Assembly: GCF_946480185.1 (NCBI RefSeq)
Contig: NZ_CAMLIG010000004.1
Location: 167,650-231,649, forward strand
Reading direction: 5' to 3'
From: an uncultured Pedobacter sp.
GTDB lineage: Bacteria > Bacteroidota > Bacteroidia > Sphingobacteriales > Sphingobacteriaceae
Length of the DNA stretch: 64,000 nucleotides
Position 1 is the stretch's first letter; each line of letters begins with the position of its first letter. The notes beneath the pieces are model-generated. The model did not search any database, was not told where the DNA came from, and worked only from the letters and a program-made list of their open reading frames with translations. Shown in pieces: positions 60,464-64,000 of the stretch. A program made the translations under genes and the position numbers.

Positions 60464-61063
60464 TTATAAATGTTGCGAAATAAGATCCATAAATTTCTGA
60501 TGTAATGCTAACACCTGCGTAATCAAAAACTTATCCTCATTATTGCTGATAAAAAAGTCGGCTTTTGTCAATTTCTCTTCTTCATTCATTTGGTTTTTTA
60601 TCCGATCTTTCACTTTTTCCTGCGTCACGGCATCTCGTTCCATCACTCTTTGTATCCTCAGCTCTTCTTTTGCACTCACTAACACATTAAAGTCGTTTTG
60701 TAAGTAAGAGCCGCTCTCAAAAAGTAGGGCCGCTTCTTTTAAAACGTATGGACTAGATTGTTGGACAGTCCAAGCATCCATTGCTCTAAATACCGCAGGA
60801 TGCACAAATGAGTTTAATGTTGCCAATTTTTCGGGATGGCTAAAAACTAAATTAGCAATATGTTTTCTGTTTAAAGTTTGGTCTTTAAAATAAGAACCTG
60901 CTCCAAAACTGGATTTAATTTGGCTGATGAGCAACGCATCAGTCACCATTAAAGTTTTGGCAACGTCATCAGCATAAAAAACGGGAATATCGAGCAATTC
61001 AAAAATTTTGCAGACGGTGGTTTTACCACTACCAATGCCCCCGGTAATTCCTATCTTCAGCAT
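60464..61063 (-). CDS. coaE: Dephospho-CoA kinase
   Basis: The 199-residue P-loop kinase finishes coenzyme A synthesis. It starts with GITGGIGSGKTTVCKIF, followed by ADDVAKTLMV and VLKEAALLFESG. Its ATG overlaps the last base of the ybbR-like stop (61063). The MBL gene follows 9 nt downstream, so a long transcript from the ybbR gene into that operon is possible. Confidence 0.95.
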   Translation of the reverse strand: MLKIGITGGIGSGKTTVCKIFELLDIPVFYADDVAKTLMVTDALLISQIKSSFGAGSYFKDQTLNRKHIANLVFSHPEKLATLNSFVHPAVFRAMDAWTVQQSSPYVLKEAALLFESGSYLQNDFNVLVSAKEELRIQRVMERDAVTQEKVKDRIKNQMNEEEKLTKADFFISNNEDKFLITQVLALHQKFMDLISQHL

Positions 61064-62010
61064 TATTTTTTAATCATAAAGTAAACTTGGTCCGGTTCTG
61101 CTCTTCTGATTCTCAAAAAAGGCTTTTTCTTTACAATGGTAACCGGCAACATATCTGCACCAAAGTTTTTCCAGATACTCAAATCAACAATCGCATCAAA
61201 ATCATCCTCGTGGGTACTTTCAAAATCAGATAAGGAAACCATAAATGTGACCTTAACCTTATCCGGAATAAGTTTAACGTTATAATACTGGGTATTGTTG
61301 ATAATCTTAACGGGAATATAAAGCTGTTTCTCGGTAAATTGTTCAACGGGGATTTTTACATCAGTAACCGGTGGATAAAGTGTAATATTTGGTGCATTTG
61401 ATGCTTTAAGAGATATTTTATCAGTGATGGTATGGTTGATTCCCTCACGGTCGAAGGTGTCTGTTTTCCAGTATTTTATTTTTTGCAAAGCTTCCAACGG
61501 ACCGGTAACTGTTACAGAATCTGGCTTCATTTCAATTTTTGACGATTGTCCAAACTGTTTCACAAAGCTTAACTTACTCACCAACCTAACCGGTACTTTT
61601 TTCACCTTTCGTGTGGTAAAATCAAAATACAAAGTATCTGGCTGTACGCTTACTATTTTTTGCTCTGATGAATAGTAGGCATTAATCAAGCGCATCTGAT
61701 CGGTAAAGGTAACGTAGTTTCTTTTACTTAAAGAGCTCAAATCAACCTTAACATCTCTCGGGTAAATCCGCATGCGGGTGAACAACAATTGCCAGCCTGT
61801 GCCTTGTACGGTCAGTTCCACGGTATCAGACTGTAATGGATTAAATGCTTTATTAACCGGTAAATTTTTAAAACTCACCACCGTTTTAACTTGGTATTCG
61901 TATTTATTAGATAAAGAAAAAAACAGCCATGTAACTACCGCAAAAACCAAACAAGTAAAGAAAATACTTATTTTACGTCTTTCAACTGCTGTTAATTTTA
62001 TGAGCGCCAT
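61063..62010 (-). CDS. YbbR/CdaR-like membrane protein
   Basis: From the ATG at 62008-62010 the protein has 315 residues, with one membrane segment (ISIFFTCLVFAVVTWLFFSL) and a periplasmic part with repeated YbbR-type domains. VRLVSKLSFVKQFGQ, DSVTVTGPLEALQKI and NVKLIPDKVKVTFMV are visible. In Firmicutes YbbR (CdaR) controls the c-di-AMP synthase, but in Bacteroidota its role is not established. Its start lies just after the yajC terminator, so it must have its own promoter or depend on read-through. Confidence 0.8.
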   Translation of the reverse strand: MALIKLTAVERRKISIFFTCLVFAVVTWLFFSLSNKYEYQVKTVVSFKNLPVNKAFNPLQSDTVELTVQGTGWQLLFTRMRIYPRDVKVDLSSLSKRNYVTFTDQMRLINAYYSSEQKIVSVQPDTLYFDFTTRKVKKVPVRLVSKLSFVKQFGQSSKIEMKPDSVTVTGPLEALQKIKYWKTDTFDREGINHTITDKISLKASNAPNITLYPPVTDVKIPVEQFTEKQLYIPVKIINNTQYYNVKLIPDKVKVTFMVSLSDFESTHEDDFDAIVDLSIWKNFGADMLPVTIVKKKPFLRIRRAEPDQVYFMIKK

Positions 62011-62057
62011 TTTGTTATCAAGCAAAAAATAAGGTGACCAAAGTAAATGTAAAAAAA

Positions 62058-62085
62058 AATGCCGTTTTTGTGTAAAAACGGCATT
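62058..62085 (-). terminator. Strong terminator between yajC and the ybbR-like gene
   Basis: AATGCCGTTTTT (62058-62069) and AAAAACGGCATT (62074-62085) form a perfect 12-bp stem with a 4-nt loop, followed on the minus strand by a run of nine Ts. Confidence 0.88.
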
Positions 62086-62104
62086 CTTATATTTTAATAA
62101 AAGC

Positions 62105-62404
62105 TTACTTGTTCAACTCTTTTGATGAATCTAATGATACTGCCGCTTTATCAAATCTGATTTTACCGCCACCTTCTGTCTCCACTAAAATAGTAGTTTC
62201 ATTCATATCGGCAATTCTACCGTGTATTCCTGCGGTGGTGATAATTTTATCGCCTTTTTTAAGCTCGGCTATAAACTTTTTATGGTCTTTTGCTTTTTTC
62301 ATTTGTGGCCTAATCATGAAAAAATAAAAAACGACTACAATCAAAATCATTGGTAAAAAATTCATGATTTGACTGGATACTTGCAACAAAACAAAATTTA
62401 ACAT
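62105..62404 (-). CDS. yajC: Preprotein translocase accessory protein YajC
   Basis: The 99-residue membrane protein has one membrane segment (FLPMILIVVVFYFFMIRP) and the conserved motif RPQMKKAKDHKKFIAELKKGD. YajC associates with SecDF at the Sec translocon. The upstream gene is 16 nt away, and the nusB-DUF1573-yajC order is shared with many Bacteroidota genomes. Confidence 0.93.
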   Translation of the reverse strand: MLNFVLLQVSSQIMNFLPMILIVVVFYFFMIRPQMKKAKDHKKFIAELKKGDKIITTAGIHGRIADMNETTILVETEGGGKIRFDKAAVSLDSSKELNK

Positions 62405-62419
62405 ATTTACTTAATTTAT

Positions 62420-62848
62420 TTATTTAACAACTTCTCCTATTAAATGTACTTCTGTGTTTTCTGGAATGGTATTAGAAACAATGGTTACCACTTTATCCTG
62501 TAAACCTTCTTTTCCGGCACTGTTAAATGTTACTTTAACTTCGCCTGCTGCACCTGCCGGAATCGGTTCTTTTGGTACTTCTGGAACTGTACAGCCACAA
62601 GTAGCGTAAGAATCCTTAATAATCAATGGCGATTTTCCGGTGTTTACAAATTTAAAGTTGTAAGATACTTTTTCGCCCTGCTTAATCTTACCAAAATCAT
62701 AAGTGCCTTTTTCAAACTTCATCACCGGCGCACTTGCCGCATCAACATTTGCCGCAGCGCTGTCTGTACCTGCTTGGTTTTTGATGTTTGAATTGTTACA
62801 TGCGCTAACTGAGATTAACGCTACTAATCCTAAAAAAATATTTTTCAT
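62420..62848 (-). CDS. DUF1573-family lipoprotein
   Basis: The 142-residue lipoprotein (lipobox ISVSAC, Cys17) carries one DUF1573 domain: FEKGTYDFGKIKQGEKVSYNFKF, then SYATCGCTVPEVPK and GEVKVTFNSAGKEG. The fold is an immunoglobulin-like sandwich with a conserved pair of cysteines (TCGC). The role is unknown; the domain occurs in many Bacteroidota. It sits between nusB and yajC. Confidence 0.9.
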   Translation of the reverse strand: MKNIFLGLVALISVSACNNSNIKNQAGTDSAAANVDAASAPVMKFEKGTYDFGKIKQGEKVSYNFKFVNTGKSPLIIKDSYATCGCTVPEVPKEPIPAGAAGEVKVTFNSAGKEGLQDKVVTIVSNTIPENTEVHLIGEVVK

Positions 62849-62937
62849 CTTTCTTTTATATGGAGTTCATTAATACTATTTAAAACAAACTATCATTAAA
62901 AATGGCTTTTCGGTTTAAGCCTTTTGCTTTCGACTTT

Positions 62938-63879
62938 TTATAACAGTCCTCTGCCGTATTTTCTAACTTTTCCCTGCTCCTTTAAATCATCTAAAACCTT
63001 ATCTAAAATTCCGTTTATAAAAGCATTGCTTTTTGGTGTACTAAATTCTTTGGCTATTTCCAAGTATTCGTTAATGGTTACCTTAACCGGGATACTGGTA
63101 AAATAAATTAACTCTGCCAAAGCCATCTTCATCAAAATAACATCCATCATGGCAATTCTATCTCCGTCCCAATTTTTGGTTTTTGCACCAATCAATTCTT
63201 GAAAAGCAGTACTGTGTGCGATGGTTTTCTGATAAAGATCTAAAATAAACTCTCTGTCTTCATCCCAGTTTGCACTTACCTGTGCCAATTTTTGTTCAGC
63301 ACTTTCTGATGAAAAGTTCTTCAGCGTTTTTGCAATCATTGCCTGCAACACATCCTGATCTACCTGCCAGTTCAAATGCTTCTCTTCTAACGCTTGTTGT
63401 GCTAAGGTTGATTTTAGAATTATCTTTTTAAAGATAAACTTAATTAAATCCTTATCGCTGTGTAAATCATCATCAGTTTTCACAAGATATTCTTTATATT
63501 CATCACTATTTTTAAGTGTTGAAAATAAAGACCTCGCCAGTTCCGGATCAAAATTCCAAGAAATCTTATACTTTTTAACGGCATCAATATAGGCACTATT
63601 GCTTAGCAGAAGCTTGATAAATCTATTATCCAATACTTTTAAGCTTGGATTTTTATCATCCTCAGATGGCAAGTGCTTGTTTGCCCTATCAATTGCATCT
63701 ACCTCTGCATATTGCACTACATCAACTATTAAAGCCAACAAACTAACGTACATTTCATAAACCTTATCCACACTTGCCAATAAGTTTTTTTCATGCTGTT
63801 TGATATCTTTCACTTCTGACTGTTGGAATGCATAAATTACTTGCATTACCTTAACCCTTAGATGCCTTCTGTTTAACAT
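62938..63879 (-). CDS. nusB: Transcription antitermination factor NusB
   Basis: The 313-residue protein is longer than E. coli NusB (139 residues) because of an N-terminal extension usual in Bacteroidota. The NusB domain itself begins near residue 180 (HSTAFQELIGAKTKNWDGDRIAMMDVILMKMALAEL, then VKVTINEYLEIAKEF and NAFINGILDKVLDDL). It binds boxA RNA in rRNA leaders with NusE. The N-terminal end also shows RRHLRVKVMQVIYAFQQSE, the first NusB helix, so the extension is probably an insertion. It heads the gene cluster. Confidence 0.93.
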   Translation of the reverse strand: MLNRRHLRVKVMQVIYAFQQSEVKDIKQHEKNLLASVDKVYEMYVSLLALIVDVVQYAEVDAIDRANKHLPSEDDKNPSLKVLDNRFIKLLLSNSAYIDAVKKYKISWNFDPELARSLFSTLKNSDEYKEYLVKTDDDLHSDKDLIKFIFKKIILKSTLAQQALEEKHLNWQVDQDVLQAMIAKTLKNFSSESAEQKLAQVSANWDEDREFILDLYQKTIAHSTAFQELIGAKTKNWDGDRIAMMDVILMKMALAELIYFTSIPVKVTINEYLEIAKEFSTPKSNAFINGILDKVLDDLKEQGKVRKYGRGLL

Positions 63880-63929
63880 TTTTAAAGAACGATTTGGCTT
63901 TATCAGCCGTTTATATTTAATTTATTTAT

Positions 63930-64000
63930 TGAAAGTCCGAGGTTTTTAGTCCGCTGTACGCAGGCTGATTTGCTCGGTTTTGTTTTATTTTAAAGTCCGA
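63930..64000. repeat. Dispersed GTCCG-type repeat at the right edge
   Basis: The edge has AAAGTCCGA at 63931-63939 and again at 63992-64000, with AGTCCGCTG between. Comparable GGACTA-type units occur near 55350-55500. No gene is visible upstream of nusB. Confidence 0.45.

Noticed and set aside
1..64000. tRNA, rRNA, CRISPR arrays, insertion sequences, prophage genes and riboswitches.
   Set aside because: Reading both strands gave no tRNA-type cloverleaf, no spacer-repeat array and no transposase, integrase or phage structural protein. No recognised riboswitch core was seen upstream of the purine, transketolase or other metabolic genes.

Overview
The window reads as an ordinary chromosomal stretch of a Bacteroidota bacterium, most likely family Sphingobacteriaceae (Pedobacter or a close relative). 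This rests on AT-rich intergenic DNA, many promoters with the Bacteroidota -7 box TAnnTTTG and almost no Shine-Dalgarno signals, type IX secretion (T9SS) sorting domains, PorP/SprF and a PorE-like protein, a nusB-DUF1573-yajC-ybbR-coaE cluster, and short dispersed intergenic repeats. The genus is inferred from memory of such genomes and was not searched.

Layout. 1-5.6 kb: 5' part of a secreted protein gene, transaldolase-like talC, the 4.5S SRP RNA, a DEAD-box helicase, an Xre/RES toxin-antitoxin pair, a di-haem cytochrome c and a frameshifted PfpI-family gene. 5.8-9.2 kb: purN, purH, mreB. 9.2-12 kb: an AT-rich acyltransferase in a gene-poor stretch, a small unknown gene and an outer-membrane barrel. 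12-25.9 kb: sucD, an ABC exporter, truA, a T9SS cargo protein, an SLC13 transporter, OsmC, galM, two RNA-modification genes and dnaB. 26-33 kb: an rRNA methyltransferase, a binding-protein-like lipoprotein, guaA, an NlpC/P60 protein lacking its catalytic residues, and ubiD. 33-40 kb: a J-domain/KTSC protein, a PIN-domain toxin-antitoxin pair, asparaginase, tatD, a LysE exporter, a dCMP deaminase-like protein and an outer-membrane barrel gene with a stop codon right after its signal peptide.

40.3-45.3 kb is a minus-strand T9SS cassette: a fibre-like secreted protein, a type-B CTD cargo protein, PorP/SprF and a PorE-like OmpA protein. It is followed by a 190-bp divergent gap rich in DnaA-box-like 9-mers. 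45.5-55.2 kb is all plus strand: split transketolase, an ECF sigma / anti-sigma / Spy-like trio, a class III aminotransferase, MscS, a CPA1 antiporter and an ABC-2 exporter. 55.5-64 kb holds ppx, maf, an unknown gene with a DUF2383 gene, a minus-strand operon (MBL nuclease, 52-residue DUF5522 protein, MarR regulator, KdsC-like phosphatase) and the nusB cluster.

I see no prophage, insertion sequence, CRISPR array, tRNA or rRNA. I did not find a convincing new multi-gene system. The best leads are TTATCAACA-type DnaA boxes at two places (upstream of dnaB and in the 45.3-kb gap), the catalytically dead NlpC/P60 lipoprotein, two single-base gene disruptions, a three-repeat anti-sigma candidate, a possible small RNA near 0.6 kb, and a set of genes whose -7 box sits 3-6 nt from the start codon, implying leaderless mRNAs.
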